DNA of 32,396 nt from Armatimonadota bacterium. GTDB taxonomy: Bacteria > Sysuimicrobiota > Sysuimicrobiia > Sysuimicrobiales > Kaftiobacteriaceae. The notes beneath the pieces are model-generated. The model worked only from the letters and a program-made list of their open reading frames with translations. It was not told the origin of the DNA and made no database searches. The position numbers were made by a program, and so were the translations under genes. The stretch lies in contig JAVHLZ010000001.1 of the NCBI GenBank assembly GCA_031081675.1, positions 3,899 to 36,294 on the forward strand, written 5' to 3'. Of the stretch, positions 16,278 through 24,130 are shown piece after piece. Each line of letters opens with the position of its first letter. Position 1 is the first letter of the stretch.

Positions 16278-18134
16278 TTAGGGTACCGCCGCGCGGCGCG
16301 CAAGGCGGACGAGTTCCAGCACCGCATCGAAGCGGCCGAAGGACGGAATCAGGTACAGGCCGGCCACCCGGCCGCGGATCGCCTCGACGAGGGCGTGGGC
16401 GATGCGGATGCCCTCGGCCCTGGCGTCGGTGGCCAGCCGCATCCGCTCCCGGACCCAGTCGGGCACGCGGAAGCCGGGCACCTCGTTGTGCAGGAACTCG
16501 GCATGGCGGTGGCTGACCAGGGGCAGCACTCCCACCAGGGTCGGCAGGGGCAGCCCGCCGGCCACACGCAGGAAGCGGTCCAGCACCTCCGGGTCGTAGA
16601 TGGGCATGGTGCAGATGAAGTCGGCGCCGGCCCGCACCTTGCGCTCCAGGACCCGGACTTCCCGGTCCAGATCCGCCGCCGCCAGGTTGAGGGCCACCCC
16701 GACCGTGAAGGCGGTAGGCGCCCCGATGGGGTTGCCCGACTGGTCGCGGCCGCGGTTGAACTCCTTGATCAGGCGCACCAGTCCTGAGGGGGTGACGTCG
16801 GAGACGGCCGTGGCGTTGGGATAGTCGCCCATCTGGGGCGGGTCGCCCCGCAGGACCAGGACGTTGCGCACGCCCAGGGCGTGCACCGCCAGCAGGTCCG
16901 ACTGCAGCCGCACCAGGTTGCGGTCCCGGGTGGTGAAGTGCAGGACCGTCTCCAGCCCGACCTCGCTCTGGATCCGGGCGCACATGGCCCACGGGCTCAT
17001 CCGCAGCCGGGCCAGGGGGTTGTCGGCGACGTCCACGGCGTCCACCCCGGCCTCCTGCAGGCGCCGGCAGCCGTCCAGCTCCCGCCGGTCCTGCGCCCCG
17101 CGGGGAGGATCCACCTCCACCGTGATCACGAAGGTCCGGCCCAGCTTCTGGGCCAGCGGCGTGGGCTCCGGGCGCGCTGCGGGTTCCTCGGCGGGCGGCC
17201 GGGCCGGAGGAAACTCCACCACCGCCGTGGTGACGGCGGGGGCGGGGCCGGCCAGGGCCTCCCGCATGGCGGCGATGTGCTCGGGGGTGGTGCCGCAGCA
17301 CCCGCCGACGATCCGCGCGCCGAGCGCGGCCATCTGGCGGGCGTGGCCGGCCATGTAGGAAGGCGTGGAGACGTAGATGTAGCGGCCGCCCACGTAGGCG
17401 GGAAAGCCGGCGTTGGGCATCGCCGACAGGAAGACCGCGGGCGAGGCGGCGGCCATGCGCTGGATCACCTGGAGGATCCCCAGCGACCCCACGCTGCAGT
17501 TGGCCCCCACCACGTCCACCGGCAGCGCCTCCAGCGTCCGCACGATCTCCGCCGGCTCGTGGCCCAGCAGGGTCCGGCCCTCCTGGGTGAAGGTCATCTG
17601 GGCGATCAGAGGGACGTCGGTGGCATCCCGCACGCCCCGCACCGCCTCCACCAGCTCGGCGAGGTCGGTGAACGTCTCCAGGATCAGGACGTCGCACCCG
17701 CCCTCCACCAGGGCCGCCGCCTGCTCGGCGTAGGCCTGGCGGACCTCCTCCGGACTGACGGCGCCCAGGGGGGCCATGGGGCGGCCGATGGGCCCCATCG
17801 AGCCCGCCACGAACACCGGGCGGCCCGCCGCGTCGGCGGTCTCCCGGGCGAGGGCCGCGCCGGCCCGGTTGATCTCGCCCAGGCGGTGAGCCAGGGCGTG
17901 CTGGGCGAGCTTGAACCGGTTGGCGCCGAAGGTGTTGGTCTCGATCAGCTCGGCGCCGCTGTGGATGTAGTCCAGGTGGATCTGGCGGACCAGGTCGGGC
18001 CGGGTGAGGTTGAGGGCGTCAAAGCACTGGTCAAACGGCACGCCGCGGGCGTAGAGCTGGGTGCCCATGGCGCCGTCGGCCAGCAGGACGCCTTCCTGCA
18101 GGCGCTCCAGAAATGGGTGAGCTGACCGGTGCAT
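16278..18134 (-). CDS. Bifunctional homocysteine S-methyltransferase / methylenetetrahydrofolate reductase
   Basis: A 618-residue fusion like Bacillus YitJ. Residues 1-295 are a homocysteine methyltransferase barrel as in the first module of MetH. It starts LLADGAMGTQLYARG and binds zinc through C213 (GANCSVG) and C279/C280 (GGCCGTTP). Residues about 330-618 are an FAD-dependent methylenetetrahydrofolate reductase (FVITVEVDPPRG, VLRGDPPQMGDYPNA). Residues about 298-328 are a Pro/Ala/Glu linker. The reductase makes 5-methyl-THF and the first module methylates homocysteine. No cobalamin domain is present. The ATG at 18134 lacks a close ribosome site. Two MetE-like genes follow on the same strand. 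The acyl-CoA dehydrogenase gene ends 66 bp upstream, so they may share a transcript. Confidence 0.92.
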   Translation of the reverse strand: MHRSAHPFLERLQEGVLLADGAMGTQLYARGVPFDQCFDALNLTRPDLVRQIHLDYIHSGAELIETNTFGANRFKLAQHALAHRLGEINRAGAALARETADAAGRPVFVAGSMGPIGRPMAPLGAVSPEEVRQAYAEQAAALVEGGCDVLILETFTDLAELVEAVRGVRDATDVPLIAQMTFTQEGRTLLGHEPAEIVRTLEALPVDVVGANCSVGSLGILQVIQRMAAASPAVFLSAMPNAGFPAYVGGRYIYVSTPSYMAGHARQMAALGARIVGGCCGTTPEHIAAMREALAGPAPAVTTAVVEFPPARPPAEEPAARPEPTPLAQKLGRTFVITVEVDPPRGAQDRRELDGCRRLQEAGVDAVDVADNPLARLRMSPWAMCARIQSEVGLETVLHFTTRDRNLVRLQSDLLAVHALGVRNVLVLRGDPPQMGDYPNATAVSDVTPSGLVRLIKEFNRGRDQSGNPIGAPTAFTVGVALNLAAADLDREVRVLERKVRAGADFICTMPIYDPEVLDRFLRVAGGLPLPTLVGVLPLVSHRHAEFLHNEVPGFRVPDWVRERMRLATDARAEGIRIAHALVEAIRGRVAGLYLIPSFGRFDAVLELVRLARRAAVP

Positions 18135-18200
18135 CCGTGGCTCGTCCTCGCCCTTTCCCGGGCCCTCACCCTCGCCCTCTCCCGGAGGGAGAAGGGAGTG
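18135..18200. repeat. Single palindrome unit
   Basis: One forward palindrome copy at about 18163-18200, with a short CCCTTTCCCGGGCCCTCACC lead-in, between two minus-strand genes. Confidence 0.8.
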
Positions 18201-19358
18201 TTATCCCTCTCGCAGGTAGCCTTCCAGCAGGGACTTGGCAATGATGATTCGCTGGATCTCGGAGGTTCCCTCGCCGATCTCGGTGAGCTTGACGTCCCGG
18301 TAGTAGCGCTCCACGGGGTAGTCCTTGATGAAGCCGTAGCCGCCGTGGATCTGGACGGCCCGGGTGGCGGCGCGGGCGGCCGCTTCGGAGGCGAAGAGCT
18401 TGGCCATGGAGGCCTCCCGGCGGAAGGGCTGGCCCAGGTCCGCCAGCTGGGCGGCCCGCAGGACCAGCAGCCAGGCGGCGTCCAGCTCGGTGGCCATGTC
18501 GGCCAGCATGAACTGGATGGCCTGGTGCTCCACCAGGGGTTTGCCGAAGGCAGTCCTCTGGCGGGCGTAGGCCAGGCTGTCGTCCAGGGCGGCGCGGCCG
18601 ATGCCCACCGCCAGGGCGCCGATGCCGATGCGGCCGCGCTCGAGGACGCGCATCGCCTGGCGGTAGCCGTCGCCTTCCGGGCCGATCAGCGCGTCGGCGG
18701 GCACCTCGCAGTCCTCCAGCACCACCTCGGCGGTGTCGCTGGACCGCACCCCCAGCTTGTCCTCCTTCTTGCCCACCCGCAGCCCCGGGGCGTCCCGCTC
18801 GACGATGAACGCCGAGATGCCGCGCCGCCCGGCCTGGGGGTCGGTGACGGCCATGACCACGTAGACGCCGGCCACGCTGCCCTGGGTGACGAAGACCTTG
18901 GTGCCGGTGAGGACCCACCCTCGTCCGCGGCGCACCGCGCGCGTCTGGATGGCGGCCGCGTCGCTGCCGGCGACGGGCTCGGTCAGGCACCAGGCGCCCA
19001 GGGATCCGCCCCGGGCCAGCCGGGGCAGGTAGCGGCGCTTCTGCTCGGGGCTGCCGAAGTGGAGGATGTGGCCGGTGCACAGGGAGTTGTGGGACGCCAC
19101 GCTGAGACCGATGCCGGCGTCTCCCCAGGCAACGGCCTCGATCGCCAGCATGGCGCTCACCGTGTCCAGGCCGGCCCCGCCGTAGTCGGCGGGGACCATC
19201 AGACCCCACAGGCCCAGGGCGGCCATCCGGGGGACCAGGTCCAGGGGAAAGTGTCCCTCGCGGTCCCACCGGGCAGCGTGGGGGCGCAGCTCGGCGCGGG
19301 CGAACTCGCGGACGGTCTGGTGGATGAGGCGCTGCTCGTCGGTCAGCTCGATGCGCAT
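18201..19358 (-). CDS. Acyl-CoA dehydrogenase
   Basis: A 385-residue flavoprotein of the acyl-CoA dehydrogenase family. It removes two hydrogens from an acyl-CoA and passes electrons to ETF. The three family regions are present: an N-terminal helical domain from [17 protein letters not shown], the FAD/substrate strand region [17 protein letters not shown], and the C-terminal helices. The catalytic base is E363 in the [11 protein letters not shown] motif, the position used by short-, medium- and branched-chain enzymes. The closest match in style is butyryl/isovaleryl-type, but chain length cannot be fixed. The start ATG at 19358 matches the family N-terminus. The sequence before it is a run of GGGATCCGG iterations with no good ribosome site. 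Confidence 0.93.
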   Translation of the reverse strand: MRIELTDEQRLIHQTVREFARAELRPHAARWDREGHFPLDLVPRMAALGLWGLMVPADYGGAGLDTVSAMLAIEAVAWGDAGIGLSVASHNSLCTGHILHFGSPEQKRRYLPRLARGGSLGAWCLTEPVAGSDAAAIQTRAVRRGRGWVLTGTKVFVTQGSVAGVYVVMAVTDPQAGRRGISAFIVERDAPGLRVGKKEDKLGVRSSDTAEVVLEDCEVPADALIGPEGDGYRQAMRVLERGRIGIGALAVGIGRAALDDSLAYARQRTAFGKPLVEHQAIQFMLADMATELDAAWLLVLRAAQLADLGQPFRREASMAKLFASEAAARAATRAVQIHGGYGFIKDYPVERYYRDVKLTEIGEGTSEIQRIIIAKSLLEGYLREG

Positions 19359-19580
19359 GGCGGCGATCCGGGATCCGGGATCAGGAGTCCGGGATCAGCA
19401 TACTCGCTTCCTCATACCCGTCCTCTCCCCAGCCTCTCCCCCGCCTTCTCCCGGGCCCTCACCCTAACCTCCTCCCACGCCCTCACCCTAACCCTCTCCC
19501 ACAGGGAGAGGGAAGGTATTGTCTCTGCCGGGCCCTCACCCGCGCCCTCTCCCGGAGGGAGAGGGAGTCCGTCGCAGGTG
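19359..19580. repeat. GGGATC iterations and palindrome copies
   Basis: GGGATC iterations lie at about 19366-19398, directly before the acyl-CoA dehydrogenase ATG. CCCTCACCC lead-ins and two palindrome copies lie at about 19415-19568. No gene. Confidence 0.8.
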
Positions 19581-20528
19581 TCAGTCGACGACCAAAGGGT
19601 GTTCGTCGGTGATGATGGTGGCCTGCTGCTCGATCAGCAGCCGCAGGGGCCGGGGCAGGCTCATGACCCGGCGGTGGGTGATGCCGTCGTAAAAGCGCAG
19701 CTCCACCCCGCGCTCCCGCAGGCGGCGGTCCACCTCCGCGGGGTCGTCCAGGTCCTCCCACACCGGCTCCCGCGACCCGGCCACGAAGGCCCACGGGTAG
19801 TCAAACGACATGACGTACTCGCAGTAGGAGCGGGTGTGGGGGAAGACCTCGCGCACGGTCCGGTGGATCGCCGCGTGGAGGCGGTCCCCGGCGTCGTAGT
19901 GGACGCCGATGGCCTGGGTGACGAACACGCCGCCCGGCTCCAGAACCCGGGCCACGGCCGCGTAGAACTGGCGGGTGTACAGCAGCTTGCTGGGCCCGCC
20001 CTCGATGGGGTCGGTGATGTCGTTGATCACGACATCGAAGCGGCGGTCGGTCCGCTCGACGTAGGCGCGGGCGTCGCCGTAGACCACCTCCACCCGCGGG
20101 TCGTCAAACGCCCCGGCGTGCCAGGACGGCAGGTGGCGGCGGCAGAGGTCCACCAGCTCCCGGTCGATGTCCACCATCACCACCGACTCCACCGACGGGT
20201 GGCGCAGGACCTCCCGCAGAGGCGCCCCTTCCCCGCCCCCGCACACCAGCACCCGCCGGGGATGGGGGTGGGCCAGCATGGCCGGGTGGACCAGCAGCTC
20301 GTGGTAGATGTACTCGTCCACCTCGGCGGACTGGATCTTGCCGTCCACCACCAGGCACAGGCCCAGGTGGTCACACCGCTGGATGAGCACGTCCTGGTAG
20401 GCCGTGCGGGCGCGGGCGACCACCTCCCCGCAGCGGTGGACGTGCACCTCGCTGTCGGTGTACCGGTCGTAGAACCACAGACCCTTGAGGGGGAACTCCT
20501 GGACGGCGAAGACGTCGCGCTCGGACAC
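19581..20528 (-). CDS. speE: Aminopropyltransferase (spermidine synthase-like)
   Basis: A 315-residue polyamine aminopropyltransferase. It transfers the aminopropyl group of decarboxylated SAM to an amine. The N-terminal beta region (QDVLIQRCDHLGLCLVVDGK) leads to AEVDEYIYHELL. The cofactor loop is GGGEG at 97-101 and the catalytic Asp is D170 in NDITDP. The variable loop after TDP (IEGGPSKLLYT) differs from classic spermidine synthases, so agmatine or a longer amine may be the acceptor. The GTG at 20528 is chosen because AGGAGG lies 6-7 bases upstream; a GTG seven codons earlier would swallow that site. The rtcB gene ends 140 bp upstream, with GGGATC repeats between. No speD or speA gene is in view. 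Confidence 0.88.
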   Translation of the reverse strand: MSERDVFAVQEFPLKGLWFYDRYTDSEVHVHRCGEVVARARTAYQDVLIQRCDHLGLCLVVDGKIQSAEVDEYIYHELLVHPAMLAHPHPRRVLVCGGGEGAPLREVLRHPSVESVVMVDIDRELVDLCRRHLPSWHAGAFDDPRVEVVYGDARAYVERTDRRFDVVINDITDPIEGGPSKLLYTRQFYAAVARVLEPGGVFVTQAIGVHYDAGDRLHAAIHRTVREVFPHTRSYCEYVMSFDYPWAFVAGSREPVWEDLDDPAEVDRRLRERGVELRFYDGITHRRVMSLPRPLRLLIEQQATIITDEHPLVVD

Positions 20529-20668
20529 GCCAGCCCTCCTGTTGAGCACTGCCGGACCCGGGATCAGAAATCCGGGACCGGGGATCAGGGATCGGGGACC
20601 CGGCAGGGACGGGGTCCCCTCCGATGTCGGATCCCCGATCCCGGATCACCGGTCCCGCATCCCGCAGG
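20529..20668. repeat. GGGATC iterations in opposing orientations (possible long hairpin)
   Basis: Forward iterations of GGGATC/GGGACC (about 20557-20605) face reverse-oriented ones (GGTCCCC, GGATCCCCGATCCCGGATC, about 20608-20655). The two arms can pair imperfectly and would form a GC-rich hairpin just after the rtcB stop codon. It may act as a transcription stop or RNA stabiliser. Confidence 0.65.
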
Positions 20669-22129
20669 TCATCCTTTCACCACGCCGAGAGGCCGCGTGC
20701 GGGCCACGCGGCGGCTGAGGCCGGCCGCATGGCAGACGGCCACCACGTCGGCGACGTCCTTATAGGCCGGGGAGGCCTCCTCGGCCAGGAGACTGCGATC
20801 CTGGGCGCGGACCAGGATGCCCTGGTGGCGCAGCTGCTCGGCGATGTCCACCCCGGCCAGGGTGCGCACGGCCTGCTTGCGGCCCATCACCCGCCCGGCG
20901 CCGTGGCAGGTGGAACCAAACGACAGGCGCATGGCGTCCTCGGTGCCGACGCAGACGAAAGAGTACCGTCCCATGTCCCCCGGCACCAGCACCGGCTGGC
21001 CGATCTCCCGGTAGCGGGGCGGGATCTCGGGGTGGCCCGGCGGGAAGGCCCGGGTCGCACCCTTGCGGTGCACCACCACCTGCCTGAGCTGGCCGTCCAC
21101 CGGATACTCCTCGACCTTGCCGATGTTGTGGGCGACGTCGTAGACCAATCGCAGGCCCAGGTCCTCGGGGCTGCGGCCGAAGACGCGGCTGAAGGACTCC
21201 CGGACCCAGTGGGTGATCATCTGGCGGTTGGCCCAGGCGAAGTTGGCGGCCGCGCTCATGGCGCCGAAGTAGCGCTGGCCCTCCGGCGAGCGGAAGGGCA
21301 TGCAGGCCAGCTGCCGGTCCACCAGGTGGATGCCGTGCTGGCGGGCCGAGCGCTCGGCCACCCGCAGGTAGTCGGTGCACACCTGGTGGCCCAGGCCGCG
21401 GGAGCCGCAGTGGATGAACACCACCACCTGGCCCACGTGGTCAATCCCCATGGCGCGCGCCGCGCGGGCGTCGTAGATCTCGTCCACCACCTGGACCTCC
21501 AGGAAGTGGTTGCCCGAGCCCAGGGTGCCGATCTGTCCCCGGCCGCGCTGCTTGGCGGCGTCGCTGACGGCGTCGGGGTCGGCCGCGGGCAGAGACCCTC
21601 CGGCCTCGATGACCTCCAGGTCCTCGGGCCACCCGTAGCCCTTCTGCACGGCCCACCGGGCTCCGCCCCGCAGCACGTCATCGATCTCGCCCATGCTGAC
21701 CTTGACCCGCCCGGTGGACCCCACGCCCGAGGGGACGTTGACGAACAAGGCGTCCACCAGGGGCTCCAGGCGGCGGCGCACCTCCTCTTCGGTGAGGGAG
21801 GTGCGGATCAGGCGCACGCCGCAGTTGATGTCGTACCCGATGCCGCCGGGGCTGATGATGCCGCTCTCCACGTCGAACGCCGCCACGCCGCCCACCGGGA
21901 AGCCGTACCCCCAGTGAATGTCGGGCATGGCCAGGGAGTAGCCGACGATGCCCGGCAGGGTGGCGACGTTGGCCACCTGCTCCAGAGCCTGTTCCTCGGC
22001 GATCTGGCGCAGCATGCGCTCGTCGGCGAACACCAGCCCGGGGACGCGCATGCCCGGCTTGTAGGTGGGTGGGATCTCCCACCGGTAGTCGTCGACCTTC
22101 TTGAGGATGTGCGTCCAGGGCGTCGTCAT
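20669..22129 (-). CDS. rtcB: RtcB-type RNA ligase
   Basis: A 486-residue tRNA/RNA-splicing ligase of full archaeal-type length. It joins 2',3'-cyclic phosphate ends to 5'-hydroxyl ends with GTP and Mn. The expected residues are present: D100 and C103 (YDINCGVR), H208 (GSGNHFLE), H240 (FIHCGSRGLG), H334 (DVAHNIGK) and the guanylylated His, H409, in CHGAGRVMGR. In bacteria it serves RNA repair; no archease or rtcR/rtcA gene is visible beside it. The ATG at 22129 fits the family start and has GGTGAT about six bases upstream. AT-rich bases near 22168-22177 (minus-strand TATCAT) could be a -10 box, but no good -35 box is seen. Confidence 0.95.
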   Translation of the reverse strand: MTTPWTHILKKVDDYRWEIPPTYKPGMRVPGLVFADERMLRQIAEEQALEQVANVATLPGIVGYSLAMPDIHWGYGFPVGGVAAFDVESGIISPGGIGYDINCGVRLIRTSLTEEEVRRRLEPLVDALFVNVPSGVGSTGRVKVSMGEIDDVLRGGARWAVQKGYGWPEDLEVIEAGGSLPAADPDAVSDAAKQRGRGQIGTLGSGNHFLEVQVVDEIYDARAARAMGIDHVGQVVVFIHCGSRGLGHQVCTDYLRVAERSARQHGIHLVDRQLACMPFRSPEGQRYFGAMSAAANFAWANRQMITHWVRESFSRVFGRSPEDLGLRLVYDVAHNIGKVEEYPVDGQLRQVVVHRKGATRAFPPGHPEIPPRYREIGQPVLVPGDMGRYSFVCVGTEDAMRLSFGSTCHGAGRVMGRKQAVRTLAGVDIAEQLRHQGILVRAQDRSLLAEEASPAYKDVADVVAVCHAAGLSRRVARTRPLGVVKG

Positions 22130-22589
22130 GGCAGATCACCGGCGCTCGCGCCGCGCGGGAAGCCACAGATAATGATACAGGGACCGGGGATCGGGGGCCA
22201 GGGAGGCCTCCTTGAACTGCGTTGAAGGTCGGAGGTTGAAGGTGGACTGCGACTGCGGGATCGGGGATCGGGGATCAGGTCGGCGTCCCTCACCCCAGCC
22301 CCTCTCCCGAAGGGAGAGGGGAAGAATGTTGTCCCTCCCAGCCCTCACCCGCGCCCTCTTCCCCACCCTCTCCCGGGCCCTCTCCCATGCCCTCACCCTA
22401 GCCCTCTCCCGGAGGGAGAGGGGAGAATATTAACTCTTCCAGGGGGAGAGGGGAGGTGTTTTGCGGCGCGCGGCCGCGATCTCGTCTCCGGCTGTGGTGT
22501 GGGCAATTGCCTCGCGAGGAGGATACCGCTCCCTCGCCCCTTGGGGGAGAGGGTGGGGGTGAGGGGGATGGAAGGAGAGAGAAGGACGG
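22130..22589. repeat. Complete composite repeat plus reverse palindrome (intact IS target)
   Basis: No gene in 460 bp. The modules run in order: CTGCGTTGAAGGTCGGAGG at about 22217-22235, GGGATCGGGGATC iterations at about 22257-22276, and forward palindrome copies at about 22285-22460. A reverse-oriented unit follows (CTCCCTCGCCCCTTGGGGGA, at about 22529-22565). This last unit is the uninterrupted form of the site that holds the IS481-type element at 5573-6856. Confidence 0.85.
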
Positions 22590-22853
22590 TTAGAAGGGCA
22601 TCGCCTCGACGGCCTTGACCTCGGGGACGGCCTCGCGCAGCAGGCGCTCCACCCCGGCCTGGAGGGTCATCAGGGAGTGCATGCACCCCACGCAGGCTCC
22701 CGCCAGCCGGATCTGGACGATGCCGTCCACCACGTCGATCAGCTCGATGTCGCCGCCGTCGCCCTGGATGTAGGGGCGGATGCTGTCGAGGACCTGTTCC
22801 ACCCGGGTCCGGATGTCCTGGGTGGCGGCGGAGGTCTGCAGCTGCTCGCTCAT
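22590..22853 (-). CDS. NifU C-terminal-domain Fe-S carrier (Nfu type)
   Basis: An 87-residue single-domain Nfu protein. The domain begins RVEQVLDSIRPYIQGDGGDI and has the cluster-binding motif GACVGCMHS with C54 and C57. Two such proteins hold a 4Fe-4S cluster between them and pass it to target enzymes. The ATG at 22853 has AAGGAG eight bases upstream. It follows the A-type carrier gene by 12 bp, and both probably share the promoter at 23285-23313. Pairing an A-type carrier with Nfu is a familiar arrangement for late steps of Fe-S delivery. No scaffold or desulfurase gene is in this window. Confidence 0.93.
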   Translation of the reverse strand: MSEQLQTSAATQDIRTRVEQVLDSIRPYIQGDGGDIELIDVVDGIVQIRLAGACVGCMHSLMTLQAGVERLLREAVPEVKAVEAMPF

Positions 22854-22865
22854 CGGTGGGCTCCT

Positions 22866-23246
22866 TTATGCCGGGGCCGGGCCCGGTTCTTCCCCGCACG
22901 GCTCGGGCCGGCCGGGGTCGTGGCGGGTCTTGAACGAGTGACCGCACCCGCAGGTGTTCACGGCGTTGGGATTGCGGACCATGAACCCCTCGCCGAAGTG
23001 CGACCGGGTGTAGTCGATCTGCGCGCCGCGGAGAAACTGGAGGCTGTAGGAGTCCACCAGCACCCGGACACCGCCGCGCTCGAATACCTGGTCGTCCTGG
23101 CGGCGCTCGGAGTCGAACCCCATCCCGTAGGAGAAGCCTTCGCACCCGCCCGGCTGGATGAACAGCCGCAGGTACAGGTCGGGCTCCTCCTGGGACTGCA
23201 GGAGTTCGCGCAACTTGGCGGCGGCCTGCTCGGTGATGCTGATCAT
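22866..23246 (-). CDS. erpA: A-type Fe-S carrier (ErpA/IscA/SufA family)
   Basis: A 126-residue HesB/IscA-type protein. The three cluster-binding cysteines are C35 (GGCEGFSYG) and C99 and C101 (NTCGCGHSF). Family members accept Fe-S clusters from scaffolds and deliver them to apoproteins. The core ends near residue 106; the last 20 residues (HDPGRPEPCGEEPGPAPA region) are an added Pro/Glu-rich tail with one extra Cys (C117). The ATG at 23246 has GAGGAGGG upstream at a slightly long distance. A good promoter lies about 40 bp upstream. ErpA, IscA and SufA cannot be told apart here; the symbol is a best guess. Confidence 0.92.
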   Translation of the reverse strand: MISITEQAAAKLRELLQSQEEPDLYLRLFIQPGGCEGFSYGMGFDSERRQDDQVFERGGVRVLVDSYSLQFLRGAQIDYTRSHFGEGFMVRNPNAVNTCGCGHSFKTRHDPGRPEPCGEEPGPAPA

Positions 23247-23284
23247 GGGTCGAGCGTCCCTCCTCGGCTGACCTTCTGGGGGTG

Positions 23285-23313
23285 ATTCTATACTTCCGGG
23301 GTGAGAAATTCAA
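23285..23313 (-). promoter_or_regulatory. Sigma-70-type promoter of the Fe-S carrier operon
   Basis: Read on the minus strand, TTGAAT (23313-23308), a 17-bp spacer and TAGAAT (23290-23285) make a strong promoter (four and five of six matches). Transcription would start near 23278, giving a leader of about 32 nt before the ATG at 23246. Confidence 0.7.
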
Positions 23314-23599
23314 CTGACACCCCCTCGGGGATCGGGGACCCGGGATCGGAGATCAGGGACTGACGGGCCCCTCCCCTATTCCTCTCCCAAAGGGAGAGAG
23401 GGAAATTGGCTCTCCCCGGCAGGGGGCGAGGTGGTGTGGGTCGCGTTCGGGCGATCCGGTCTCCCACTGTGGCGGGCGGTGAATGTCAACGGCGTCGGAG
23501 GGGTTACCGCTCCCTCGTCCCCTGGGGGAGAGGGCGGAGTGAGGGACGGGTTTCTGGCCCTCCCTTGAGGGGAGAGGGAGTTGGGGCGCGCGGTGGCGT
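23314..23599. repeat. GGGATC piece, forward and reverse palindrome copies
   Basis: GGGGATCGGGGACCCGGGATC lies at about 23327-23348 as a short iteration. One forward palindrome lies at about 23368-23400. A reverse-oriented unit (TTACCGCTCCCTCGTCCCCT and on) lies at about 23501-23545, and a further forward half at about 23555-23582. No gene. Confidence 0.78.
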
Positions 23600-24130
23600 C
23601 TACCGGTGCCGCAGGACCGCCCGGACGGCGGGGTCGGCGAGCAGGTCGGCCAGCTCCTCGTCGGTGAGGGGCTGGGGGGGATCGCGGTCGCTGTCCACGG
23701 GGCAGAGGAAGCCAAACGGTCCCTCCCCCGCGTTGATGAACTGGTGCGGGGTCAGCGGGGGGACGTAGACCAGGTCGAAGGGGGCCACGGCGAACACCCG
23801 GCGCCCGACGACCACCTGCCCGCGTCCCCGCAGCACGACCGCCGCGTGCACGTGACGGTGCTTCTCCAGGCTCGAGTACCCGCCGGGGGCGATCTCGAAG
23901 TACCGCAGCACGAACGCGCTCCCCGGGCCCGTGAGGGTGTGGCGGACGACGTCGCGCCACAGCATCCCCGGAGCATCGGCGGGTCCCGCCTTGTAGACCT
24001 GGGGCTCGACCCCCTCCCACGCAAAAGCCTGCGGGTCGAACCGGCGGTGCAGGCGGTCGTCCGGGGGCGTGCCGCCAGGCAGGTCGCACGAACCTGCCGC
24101 GGGCACGGCGGGCGGGATGCGGTCCCTCAC
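23600..24130 (-). CDS. Cupin-domain protein
   Basis: A 176-residue protein with one cupin barrel at about residues 75-150. The metal-site motif reads LEKHRHVHAAVVLRG (H91, H93, H95), then VPPLTPHQFINAG (H129). The usual Glu of the first cupin motif is not obvious, though three His lie close together. N-terminal residues 28-70 (FDPQAFAWEGVEPQVYKAG) resemble isomerase-like or oxalate-type cupins. The start GTG at 24130 overlaps the stop of the upstream dehydrogenase (GTGA), so translation is coupled. Co-translation with two zinc dehydrogenases suggests a role in the same small-molecule pathway, perhaps isomerisation or oxygenation. The substrate is unknown. Confidence 0.85.
   Translation of the reverse strand: MRDRIPPAVPAAGSCDLPGGTPPDDRLHRRFDPQAFAWEGVEPQVYKAGPADAPGMLWRDVVRHTLTGPGSAFVLRYFEIAPGGYSSLEKHRHVHAAVVLRGRGQVVVGRRVFAVAPFDLVYVPPLTPHQFINAGEGPFGFLCPVDSDRDPPQPLTDEELADLLADPAVRAVLRHR

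Noticed and set aside
16023-18200. SAM riboswitch or T-box upstream of the methionine genes
   Set aside because: The upstream gaps are filled with the C-rich palindrome. None of the expected conserved elements is visible.
18129-20765. An 878-codon plus-strand open frame
   Set aside because: It runs antisense to the acyl-CoA dehydrogenase, aminopropyltransferase and repeat arrays. Its His/Gly/Gln/Val-rich translation has no domain pattern. It is a product of high GC.
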